From Bacteroides intestinalis DSM 17393 (lineage in GTDB: Bacteria > Bacteroidota > Bacteroidia > Bacteroidales > Bacteroidaceae): a DNA stretch of 64,000 nucleotides. Below are positions 34,207 to 41,718 of the stretch, piece by piece (the first letter of the stretch is position 1; each line of letters starts with the position of its first letter). The notes below the pieces were generated by a model, which was given only the letters and a program-made list of their open reading frames with translations, did no database searches and was not told where the DNA came from. The translations under genes were made by a program, and so were the position numbers. Where the stretch lies: contig NZ_ABJL02000008.1 in assembly GCF_000172175.1 (NCBI RefSeq), positions 2,852,001-2,916,000 on the forward strand. The letters run 5' to 3'.

Positions 34207-34560
34207 ATGAAAGTTAGAGAAGTAGTAACATATAAAGGCTATTTTGATGAGTTTTTCAAGCAACAACCGCAAAAGGTTCGTGATAAAATCATCAAAGTAT
34301 TAGATATTATCGAGCAGATAGACCGAATACCCTTGACATACCTAAAATACATTGAGGGGACTAATGGGTTATTTGAGGTTCGTGTACAGCTTGGCAATAA
34401 TATATTTCGTATCTTTTGTTTCTTCGATGGTAACAAGTTGGTAGTTCTATTAAGTGGCTTTCAAAAAAAGACCCAAAAGACACCCTCCGAAGAAATAAAA
34501 AGAGCTGAACGCCTGATGACTGATTATTACGAAGAAAAAGGAAAGGAGACATTCAAATGA
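34207..34560 (+). CDS. RelE/HigB-type toxin
   Basis: 117 residues. FFKQQPQKVRDKIIKVLDII, LFEVRVQLGNNIFRIFCFFDGNKLVVLLSGFQKKTQKTP is the RelE/HigB (Gp49-like) fold: ribosome-dependent mRNA interferase, with Arg/Phe/Lys residues of the active surface visible (RIFCFF; GFQKKTQKTP). It overlaps the downstream antitoxin gene by four bases (ATGA). Toxin first, antitoxin second is the HigBA order. Confidence 0.88.
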   Translation: MKVREVVTYKGYFDEFFKQQPQKVRDKIIKVLDIIEQIDRIPLTYLKYIEGTNGLFEVRVQLGNNIFRIFCFFDGNKLVVLLSGFQKKTQKTPSEEIKRAERLMTDYYEEKGKETFK

Positions 34561-34847
34561 ATACAAAGACATTAGATCAGATTAAAGATGAATATTACGG
34601 TGAAGTCGGGATGCCGGAACGGGATCGGCTCGAACGAGAACTTGTGGCTTTGCGCATCGGTTTCAAAATACGAAGTGCCAGAGAGAAGTTGGATTTGACA
34701 CAGGCGGAACTTGCAAGTCGTATTGACAAGAAACGAACATTCATATCAAAAGTCGAAAATGATGGAGAGAATATTACTCTCAAAACATTGTTTGATATTG
34801 TAGAGCGTGGACTTGGTGGTAAACTTAACATTGAGGTTCAGCTATAA
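34557..34847 (+). CDS. XRE-family antitoxin (HigA-like)
   Basis: 96 residues with a helix-turn-helix at about 36-90 (LDLTQAELASRIDKKRTFISKVE; ITLKTLFDIVERGL). DNA-binding antitoxin expected to repress the pair and neutralise the toxin. Translationally coupled to the toxin gene by the ATGA overlap. Confidence 0.88.
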   Translation: MNTKTLDQIKDEYYGEVGMPERDRLERELVALRIGFKIRSAREKLDLTQAELASRIDKKRTFISKVENDGENITLKTLFDIVERGLGGKLNIEVQL

Positions 34848-34865
34848 TATTTTAATTTTAAAAAG

Positions 34866-34904
34866 GTAACGCTTCCACTAACAATGGGAGCGTTCCTTTT
34901 TTGT
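34866..34904 (+). terminator. Terminator of the toxin-antitoxin pair
   Basis: GGTAACGCTTCC paired to GGGAGCGTTCC, loop ACTAACAAT, followed by TTTTTTG. Confidence 0.75.
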
Positions 34905-35113
34905 TTAGACATTTCCCTTGCTTTTCTCGCATTCGTATTTTCGCTTTTCTTCTTGGGGATGAAACCTTGTAGGCTTAAAATGCAAGATTGCTTAAATGGG
35001 CTGAAATCCACCTAACTCTAAATGCCATTTTCCCTTCTCTATAAAGAGCAGAATTTCATATTCATGCTCATTTTATATATATTGCACGATGAAATTATAT
35101 AAATTATTTAGGA

Positions 35114-36067
35114 ATGAATAGAAATGAAGTTACTTTACAGAAGATGTTCTCAATAATAATTGAGGAACTTCGCGAAAACAGCCGATGGGGAACAGCGCAT
35201 ATCTATCAGGCTACGTCAAATGCCTTTTCTGCATTTGTAAACAATCAAGAACTGCCCTTACGTAAATTAAATTCCGCAATACTGAAGCGGTTTGAGAACC
35301 ATCTGAGGCAGCGGAACTGTAGTTGGAATACGGTTTCTACCTACATAAAAACAATACGCTCTGTCTACCACAGAGCTGTTGATATGAAATGCGCCCGGTA
35401 TATACCAAGACTGTTTGAACACGTTTATACGGGTACGCGTGCGGATAGAAAGAAATCATTGGAAACATCGGATATAAGCTACCTGGTTCGTCAAACGGAA
35501 ATGAGCATACAAGAAACAAATTATTTATCTCAAAATCAGCAGACAAAGGTATTCTTCGTTCTTATGTTTATGCTGCGTGGCATTCCGTTTGTCGACCTGG
35601 CCTACCTGCACAAGAGAGATCTGCAGGGCAATGTATTGTCTTACCGTCGTCGTAAAACCGGACGGGCTTTGACGGTGATGCTTACCCCTGAGGTAATGCA
35701 GTTGGTGCGTCTGGTAGCTGATAGGAATATGGATTCACCTTATCTGTTTCCTATTCTACAGAGTGAGGAAGGTTCAGAGGCTGCATACCGGGAATACCAG
35801 TCTGCTTTGAGAGGCTTTAACCGGCGCTTGTCTACTCTAAAACAATCTATTGGAATGAAGTCTGCTCTCAGTACTTATGCCGCCCGACATACCTGGGCTA
35901 CAATGGCTTATCACTGTGAAATTCATCCCGGAATCATCTCGGAAGCAATGGGACATTCGTCCATTGCAGTTACAGAAACTTATCTGAAGCCTTTTAGTAA
36001 TAAGAAGATAGATGAAGCTAATCGGATAGTAATTTCTTTTGTAAAAAGTGGCGGATATTTAGTATAA
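35114..36067 (+). CDS. Tyrosine recombinase 2
   Basis: 317 residues with the same domains and catalytic residues as recombinase 1: LRGIPFVDLAYL, YRRRKTGRAL, YAARHTWATM, and SIAVTETYL with Tyr; the HxxR box starts with Thr-Tyr instead of His. The protein is identical to recombinase 3 (40348-41301) and the DNA appears unchanged over the whole gene. It precedes lipoprotein gene 3 by 417 bp. Preceded by TCTATAAAGAG (35036-35047) and TATATATTGCACG, which may be its degenerate promoter. Confidence 0.92.
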   Translation: MNRNEVTLQKMFSIIIEELRENSRWGTAHIYQATSNAFSAFVNNQELPLRKLNSAILKRFENHLRQRNCSWNTVSTYIKTIRSVYHRAVDMKCARYIPRLFEHVYTGTRADRKKSLETSDISYLVRQTEMSIQETNYLSQNQQTKVFFVLMFMLRGIPFVDLAYLHKRDLQGNVLSYRRRKTGRALTVMLTPEVMQLVRLVADRNMDSPYLFPILQSEEGSEAAYREYQSALRGFNRRLSTLKQSIGMKSALSTYAARHTWATMAYHCEIHPGIISEAMGHSSIAVTETYLKPFSNKKIDEANRIVISFVKSGGYLV

Positions 36068-36384
36068 AAGGTGTAATTCCTCTTTATAATATAGCTTAGT
36101 ATTGTCACATAATATTTAGTTTCTTCAAGGAGTGCTTTGAGGAAGGGAAAGACTTGACTTTATACAAAATACCCTAATTTTTATAATGTAATAATAATCA
36201 ATATGTTATACTTTTATTGACTCCTCTTTTCTTCTTCAAATTCTCCTTTCCTTCATTTTTCAATGTCTCCTTTTAGGAACTGCTTTTTTCTCTCATATAT
36301 TCATACTGCTACATTTTCTCATCTCCCACCAAACAGCCTTCCTATGGCCATAATTCCTTGAATGTTAACGGATTTAACGAGATT

Positions 36385-36405
36385 TTATTACCTATAAAGT
36401 AACGG
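36385..36405 (+). repeat. Recombination-type site upstream of lipoprotein 3
   Basis: Outer arm differs (TTATTAC), but the 18-base core TTACCTATAAAGTAACGG is identical to the other sites. Same orientation as 29749-29769 and 41618-41638, inverted relative to 28374-28394. Confidence 0.8.
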
Positions 36406-36429
36406 TTTTAAGAAGGTGAGGTTTTACAA

Positions 36430-36459
36430 ATGAATTTTTATTATTCTTTATTTTTTTAA
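36430..36459 (+). CDS. Leader ORF MNFYYSLFF upstream of lipoprotein 3
   Basis: Nine codons, preceded by AAGGTGAGG and ending in the left arm of the palindrome. Identical peptide to the copy at 29794. Confidence 0.4.
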   Translation: MNFYYSLFF

Positions 36460-36484
36460 ATTTATAAATTTAAAGTTTTTTATT

Positions 36485-38959
36485 ATGAACAAAAAATTTC
36501 TAAGTGCAATCCTGTTCGGGGCTTTAATGATAGGCTCTACAGGAACGTTTACGTCTTGTAAGGACTACGACGATGACATTAGTAACTTGCAGGGACAAAT
36601 TGATGCCAATAAATCTGCTATTACAGAGCTGCAAAGCCAAATTAATAGTGGTGAGTGGGTTGCAGGCGTTACTTCTACTGCTGACGGAATCATTGTGAAG
36701 TTAGGTAATGGTAAAGAATACTCCATTACTAATGGTAAAGATGGCGCTAATGGCTCAAACGGTGCGGATGGACAAAATGGCATCAGTCCTAAAATAACTG
36801 TAGCAGATGGTTATATTAAGGTAAGCTATGACAATGGTACAACCTATACCAACTTAATCGCTCTTTCTGAATTGAAAGGTGAACAAGGTGGTCAAGGTGA
36901 AAAAGGTGAAGATGGAATCACTCCAACTTTCTCTGTTGGTTCCGATGGACATCTGTATGTACAATACGGTGATGACACCACTACTAAAAAAGATTTAGGA
37001 ATCTCTATCAGTGGTATCTATTACGTGGAAGATGGTGTTACGGTGAAAATCTATATGCCGAAGAAGACTGGTGATACCATTGCTTATGATACTTTGGTAT
37101 TACCAAGAACAGCTGCAATTACTAGTGTTGAAGCTGTAGGTGCTCAGAGTTGGTTTAGCTGGGATGATAACTCTTCAAAAACGATAACACTTTCTTATGG
37201 TAAGAATGAGCAAGGCAAAGCCATTGAATTCAATGGAAAATCTTATGCAAAAGATGCCCTTCTTTCATCTGCTAAATCTATCGTAATAGCTCAAGTGAAT
37301 CCTACAATGGCTGATGCCAGTTTATACAATTTCTATTTGACGGATTCTAAAGGAAATTCAAATTATGTGATCTCTTCAGTAGAAGCAAATCAGAGTGTAG
37401 ATCCTATCACGCGCGCTGATGCGACTCCTAATAAGGGATTGTATAATATGACTGTTGGATTCAAGGAAGGGGTAAGCTATGATGATATCTCTAACTCGAA
37501 TTCAGGTATTGCTTATGCAATTGCAACTAAGGACGCTTATGGTAATGAAATACTTTCTAAATATGACGTAAAAGTTTCTACCTCGAGAGGAACTACAAAC
37601 TTGTATACAAATACTGCTCAAGTTGAAATAGGTAAAGCAGAAGCTTTAGATCAGTATATTTGGGGGAATAATATAATCGATTACTATTTCACAATAGAAA
37701 AAGATCAAACTGCCAACAAAGAAGCTACAGGTGCTGAACTGAATGGAAATACTATCAGTGGCAAGAAGGCTGGATATTTGTATGTTACTGTTCATTATTT
37801 AACAAGTACAGGCGAACACAAGTCTGATAAAACCATTAGGGTAGGATTTGTACCAGCTGGTACGGAAGCTGATTTGGCTGATGTTATTTGGACTATGACA
37901 GCTGCTGCAAACAAGAAGACAGTTTCTGTGGATGCAACTGCATTAGCTGATTATTTGACAGTAGGCGCTTCACGTTCATTTAGTATTAAATATGCTACTG
38001 ATAGTGATGCGGATAAGTATGGTGTTATTGAAGGTATTACAGGACCTAACTTTAGCAGTGAAATAGATGAGTTTGGTTACACTAAGTGGAAAGCAAGTTT
38101 CATATTTGATGAGACGCTAGTTGCCCCTACTACTTATATCGGAACTATACATTTCAATGGAAACGGTTCTACTAGGCCTGAAAAAGATGTAACAGTTAAG
38201 ATCGTGGTAAATGCTGCTACAACATTCGACTTCAAGCCTTTGGATGCTTACTTCAATACTGCTAAGACTGAAGCAACTGCTTACGGTACAGCCAATGGCA
38301 CTAACATTACTTATGATCTGTTTGAACTGTTCAATATTGGAAATGCAGATAAAGTAAATGTACGGTTCGCAGAGAAAGTTCCGGCAGCTTATACAGAAGG
38401 TGGTGTTCAATATACTGCTAATCCATGGCTGAGTAACGCTTCTGTTTCTGCTATTACTGTTGATAAAGCAGGAGTTAATACAACCAATCATACATTTGGT
38501 GGAGCATACTATGCTCGTGAGATCACTGCATCTTATATTCCGTTTGGTAATTCTAAGGTTGAACCAATTAAGTTTGCATTTAACTTGACTATCAAGTCTG
38601 AAATCTTTGAAGGTGAACTTAAATATACAGGTAAGACCAAAGAAGTTAACGGTGGTACGAATGCTACATTAAAATTGTCTGAAATTTCTTCAAAAGATGT
38701 ATTTGGAAAGACTTATAACGTATTAACTGACACACGTGTGAATAAACATATAGTTAAGCTGGCTGATGCAAATGCTCAGGAATATCTAAGTCTTGATAAG
38801 ACTGAGTTTAGTAGTACAACTGATATAATTACGATTTCTAAGAAGTCTTCAAGCACTGCTATTGTAACTCCGCCGACATGCAAAGTACAGCTTATCGTAG
38901 TTGACGAGTGGGGTAAGAGTTTAAGTAGTACTGATATTCTTGTAACAGTTACTAAGTAG
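36485..38959 (+). CDS. Large variable surface lipoprotein 3
   Basis: 824 residues. Signal and lipobox (TFTSC) plus KDYDDDI are the same as in lipoprotein 2, with coiled coil NLQGQIDANKSAITELQSQI. Two collagen-like blocks (GKDGANGSNGADGQNGISP; GEQGGQGEKGEDGITP) separated by a small beta unit (VADGYIKVSYDNGTTY; VGSDGHLYVQYGDDTT), then Ig-like and beta-sandwich repeats. Unrelated ectodomain to its neighbours. Predicted silent unless a promoter is moved next to 36385. Confidence 0.85.
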   Translation: MNKKFLSAILFGALMIGSTGTFTSCKDYDDDISNLQGQIDANKSAITELQSQINSGEWVAGVTSTADGIIVKLGNGKEYSITNGKDGANGSNGADGQNGISPKITVADGYIKVSYDNGTTYTNLIALSELKGEQGGQGEKGEDGITPTFSVGSDGHLYVQYGDDTTTKKDLGISISGIYYVEDGVTVKIYMPKKTGDTIAYDTLVLPRTAAITSVEAVGAQSWFSWDDNSSKTITLSYGKNEQGKAIEFNGKSYAKDALLSSAKSIVIAQVNPTMADASLYNFYLTDSKGNSNYVISSVEANQSVDPITRADATPNKGLYNMTVGFKEGVSYDDISNSNSGIAYAIATKDAYGNEILSKYDVKVSTSRGTTNLYTNTAQVEIGKAEALDQYIWGNNIIDYYFTIEKDQTANKEATGAELNGNTISGKKAGYLYVTVHYLTSTGEHKSDKTIRVGFVPAGTEADLADVIWTMTAAANKKTVSVDATALADYLTVGASRSFSIKYATDSDADKYGVIEGITGPNFSSEIDEFGYTKWKASFIFDETLVAPTTYIGTIHFNGNGSTRPEKDVTVKIVVNAATTFDFKPLDAYFNTAKTEATAYGTANGTNITYDLFELFNIGNADKVNVRFAEKVPAAYTEGGVQYTANPWLSNASVSAITVDKAGVNTTNHTFGGAYYAREITASYIPFGNSKVEPIKFAFNLTIKSEIFEGELKYTGKTKEVNGGTNATLKLSEISSKDVFGKTYNVLTDTRVNKHIVKLADANAQEYLSLDKTEFSSTTDIITISKKSSSTAIVTPPTCKVQLIVVDEWGKSLSSTDILVTVTK

Positions 38960-38977
38960 TAGCATTAATTTGAATAC

Positions 38978-39077
38978 AACTACTTTGTGAAGAATAGTCC
39001 TTCTTTTTCACTATCGTGAAAAGTAAAATGTTGTTGTGTGAGGCTGTATCCAGTGGGAGACAGCCTCACTCTTTTTA
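38978..39077 (+). terminator. Terminator repeat, copy 3
   Basis: Same element, hairpin GTGAGGCTGT / ACAGCCTCAC then TCTTTTT, 19 bp after lipoprotein gene 3. Confidence 0.9.
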
Positions 39078-39165
39078 TATGAGTTATTTGAAGCAAATGC
39101 ATTTTTTAGTTTTATTTGTTTATCGGAGAAAATTGCCGAAGAAAATTACTTTTTGTTCAGCAGAA

Positions 39166-39198
39166 TTGGATAAGTCTAATTAGTAAACATTATATTTG
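39166..39198 (+). promoter_or_regulatory. Promoter of DUF3791-DUF3990-DUF3791 operon
   Basis: -33-like TTGG at 39166-39169, 21 bp, perfect -7 TATATTTG at 39191-39198. ATG follows at 39224. Confidence 0.7.
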
Positions 39199-39223
39199 CA
39201 ATTTAAGAAAGGAGATAAGAAGT

Positions 39224-39487
39224 ATGACAAGTATGCAACGAATGACTGACGAACAACTGCGAATGATATTCGCTGCTTCGTGTATCGAAGCAGCTGCCCG
39301 TCGCAAAGGTATATCTGCCACTGAGATGTACCGCCGTATGACACGTGTTGGCATGATAGAGGAGTACATTCTCCCCTATTATGATCTACTACACACTCAA
39401 AGCCGTGAATATATAACCGATACCACCCTTGAAACCTTGCATAACTGGGAAGCAGCCGGAAAAACAAAGAAAGGAGGTAGACTATGA
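39224..39487 (+). CDS. DUF3791 protein, first gene of three-gene operon
   Basis: 87 residues (MTSMQRMTDEQLRMIF...). Start 39224 is favoured over an upstream ATG at 39116 because it follows the -7 box and AAAGGAG at 39208-39214. Family call from FAASCIEAAARRKGISATEMYRRM and EYILPYYDLLHTQSREYITD. Overlaps the next gene by four bases. Such small proteins accompany DUF3990, probably as antitoxin or partner. Confidence 0.7.
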   Translation: MTSMQRMTDEQLRMIFAASCIEAAARRKGISATEMYRRMTRVGMIEEYILPYYDLLHTQSREYITDTTLETLHNWEAAGKTKKGGRL

Positions 39488-40002
39488 GCATCCTCGTCTA
39501 TCATGGTGCAGCCGACACTGTGAGAAAGCCACTGGCATCCTACGGACGTCCTGATCTTGACTTTGGGCAGGGTTTCTATGTTACCACCCTCCGATGTCAG
39601 GCCGAACGTTGGGCACAAATTGTCAACTTACGTTTGTTACGAGGTACTCCCTGTCTCAACATCTATGAGATAGATATAGAACGTATCCACCAGGCCTATC
39701 GCTGCCTGCATTTCGAAACCTATAATCGTGACTGGCTCGACTTCATCGTACACAGTCGCAAAGGGCTGAGACCTTGGCAGGAATACGACTTTGTAGAAGG
39801 AGGCGTAGCAAACGATCGTGTAGTAGATACAGTGGAAAGTTATATAGCGGGAACTATGCCTGCTGAAATAGCTCTTGAACAGCTAGCACAACATCAGCCC
39901 AATAACCAGATGTGCCTGCTCAACCAGCACCTCATCGACGAATGCCTGCACTTCAAAGAATGTCTGTCCTTAAGTATCGTACAGAAAGGAGGTAGGTTAT
40001 GA
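39484..40002 (+). CDS. DUF3990 protein, likely ADP-ribosyltransferase-fold toxin
   Basis: 172 residues. VYHGAADTVRKP, DFGQGFYVTTLRCQAERWA and NIYEIDIERIHQAYRC match DUF3990, a family whose YHG...GFYVT...QAE.WA pattern is ART-like. AAGGAGG precedes the ATG, an unusually strong Shine-Dalgarno here. Sandwiched by two DUF3791 genes with ATGA overlaps on both sides, as expected of a co-translated toxin-antitoxin unit. Confidence 0.72.
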   Translation: MSILVYHGAADTVRKPLASYGRPDLDFGQGFYVTTLRCQAERWAQIVNLRLLRGTPCLNIYEIDIERIHQAYRCLHFETYNRDWLDFIVHSRKGLRPWQEYDFVEGGVANDRVVDTVESYIAGTMPAEIALEQLAQHQPNNQMCLLNQHLIDECLHFKECLSLSIVQKGGRL

Positions 40003-40211
40003 TAAGCGACCTTCTCCTCTGGAACAAAATAGGACGTATCATCGTATTATTGGGTGAACGCCTCAATATCTCTTCCGAACGCGCCCTCGGCATCTTCTAT
40101 GAGTCCGAGACTTGCGGACGACTGCACGATCCGGAAACGGGACTATATCTAATGGGCGACCTGTATATCGTAAACGATGTAATTAGAGAATTGCAGGATA
40201 AGATGGGATAG
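39999..40211 (+). CDS. DUF3791-like protein, third gene of operon
   Basis: 70 residues: IGRIIVLLGERLNISSERAL, GIFYESETCGRLHDPETGLY and LMGDLYIVNDVIRELQ. Same small alpha-helical type as the first gene. Starts in the stop codon of the DUF3990 gene after AAAGGAGGT. Confidence 0.65.
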   Translation: MISDLLLWNKIGRIIVLLGERLNISSERALGIFYESETCGRLHDPETGLYLMGDLYIVNDVIRELQDKMG

Positions 40212-40270
40212 GACAATAAAAAGTTTCCTCCTTTTTTCTTTTTCCCAAAAACAAGCCGTTTTTTGCGTTT

Positions 40271-40281
40271 TTCTATAAAGA
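40271..40281 (+). repeat. TCTATAAAGAG word at the left edge of cassette 4
   Basis: Occurs also at 35036-35047 before recombinase 2 and partly at 33984-33994. From here on the sequence is nearly identical between the two cassettes, so it marks the left boundary of the duplication. Confidence 0.5.
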
Positions 40282-40347
40282 GTGTAATTTCATATTCATG
40301 TTCATTTTATATATATTGCACGGTGAAATTATATAAATTATTTAGGA

Positions 40348-41301
40348 ATGAATAGAAATGAAGTTACTTTACAGAAGATGTTCTCAATAATAATTGAGGA
40401 ACTTCGCGAAAACAGCCGATGGGGAACAGCGCATATCTATCAGGCTACGTCAAATGCCTTTTCTGCATTTGTAAACAATCAAGAACTGCCCTTACGTAAA
40501 TTAAATTCCGCAATACTGAAGCGGTTTGAGAACCATCTGAGGCAGCGGAACTGTAGTTGGAATACGGTTTCTACCTACATAAAAACAATACGCTCTGTCT
40601 ACCACAGAGCTGTTGATATGAAATGCGCCCGGTATATACCAAGACTGTTTGAACACGTTTATACGGGTACGCGTGCGGATAGAAAGAAATCATTGGAAAC
40701 ATCGGATATAAGCTACCTGGTTCGTCAAACGGAAATGAGCATACAAGAAACAAATTATTTATCTCAAAATCAGCAGACAAAGGTATTCTTCGTTCTTATG
40801 TTTATGCTGCGTGGCATTCCGTTTGTCGACCTGGCCTACCTGCACAAGAGAGATCTGCAGGGCAATGTATTGTCTTACCGTCGTCGTAAAACCGGACGGG
40901 CTTTGACGGTGATGCTTACCCCTGAGGTAATGCAGTTGGTGCGTCTGGTAGCTGATAGGAATATGGATTCACCTTATCTGTTTCCTATTCTACAGAGTGA
41001 GGAAGGTTCAGAGGCTGCATACCGGGAATACCAGTCTGCTTTGAGAGGCTTTAACCGGCGCTTGTCTACTCTAAAACAATCTATTGGAATGAAGTCTGCT
41101 CTCAGTACTTATGCCGCCCGACATACCTGGGCTACAATGGCTTATCACTGTGAAATTCATCCCGGAATCATCTCGGAAGCAATGGGACATTCGTCCATTG
41201 CAGTTACAGAAACTTATCTGAAGCCTTTTAGTAATAAGAAGATAGATGAAGCTAATCGGATAGTAATTTCTTTTGTAAAAAGTGGCGGATATTTAGTATA
41301 A
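40348..41301 (+). CDS. Tyrosine recombinase 3 (identical to recombinase 2)
   Basis: 317 residues, same protein as recombinase 2 and, where I compared it, the same DNA. The identity extends about 90 bp upstream and 90 bp downstream with only a few changes, then decays gradually. That points to a recent duplication or gene conversion. Precedes lipoprotein gene 4 by 417 bp. Confidence 0.92.
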   Translation: MNRNEVTLQKMFSIIIEELRENSRWGTAHIYQATSNAFSAFVNNQELPLRKLNSAILKRFENHLRQRNCSWNTVSTYIKTIRSVYHRAVDMKCARYIPRLFEHVYTGTRADRKKSLETSDISYLVRQTEMSIQETNYLSQNQQTKVFFVLMFMLRGIPFVDLAYLHKRDLQGNVLSYRRRKTGRALTVMLTPEVMQLVRLVADRNMDSPYLFPILQSEEGSEAAYREYQSALRGFNRRLSTLKQSIGMKSALSTYAARHTWATMAYHCEIHPGIISEAMGHSSIAVTETYLKPFSNKKIDEANRIVISFVKSGGYLV

Positions 41302-41617
41302 AAGGTGTAATTCCTCTTTATAATATAGCTTAGTATTGTCACATAATATTTAGATTCTTCAAGGAGTGCTTTGAGGAAGGGAAAGACTTGACTTTACAGA
41401 AAAGGTTGTATTTTTTATAATAATATAATAATCAATATATTACACCCTATTTCAGTCTTCTTATCTTCTTTAAAATATTCTTTTCTCCTTTTTCAATGTC
41501 TCCTTTTAGGAACTGCTTTTTTCTCTCACATATTCATACTGATACATTTTCTCATCTCCCACCAAATAGCCTTTCTATGGCCATTATTCCTTGAATGTTA
41601 ACGGATTTAACGAGATT

Positions 41618-41638
41618 TTATTACCTATAAAGTAACGG
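41618..41638 (+). repeat. Recombination-type site upstream of lipoprotein 4
   Basis: Same bases as the site at 36385-36405: outer arm TTATTAC, then the shared CTATAAAGTAACGG. Ends 81 bp before the ATG of lipoprotein gene 4. Confidence 0.8.
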
Positions 41639-41662
41639 CTCTAAAAAGGTGAGGATTTACAA

Positions 41663-41692
41663 ATGATTTTTTATTATTCTTTATTTTTTTAA
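41663..41692 (+). CDS. Leader ORF MIFYYSLFF upstream of lipoprotein 4
   Basis: One substitution (Asn to Ile) relative to the other two leader ORFs. Preceded by AAGGTGAGG. Stop lies in the left arm of the palindrome 41688-41707. Confidence 0.4.
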   Translation: MIFYYSLFF

Positions 41693-41718
41693 ATTTATAA
41701 ATTTAAAGTTTTTTTATT

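Larger units (their letters stand above)
36068..36484 (+). other. 417 bp region between recombinase 2 and lipoprotein 3
   Basis: Pyrimidine-rich, with no gene except the nine-codon leader ORF. Holds CTCTTTATA (inverse of TATAAAGAG before recombinase 2), GTTAACGGATTTAAC, the recombination-type site, and the 20 bp palindrome 36455-36474. No TAnnTTTG promoter is seen on the plus strand. The copy before lipoprotein 4 (41302-41718) has exactly the same length and is similar throughout. Confidence 0.7.

Noticed and set aside
35114..41301. Recombinases as phage or conjugative element integrases
   Set aside because: No phage or conjugation genes nearby, no tRNA attachment site, and the link to repeated sites and antigen genes fits a local DNA rearrangement role better.
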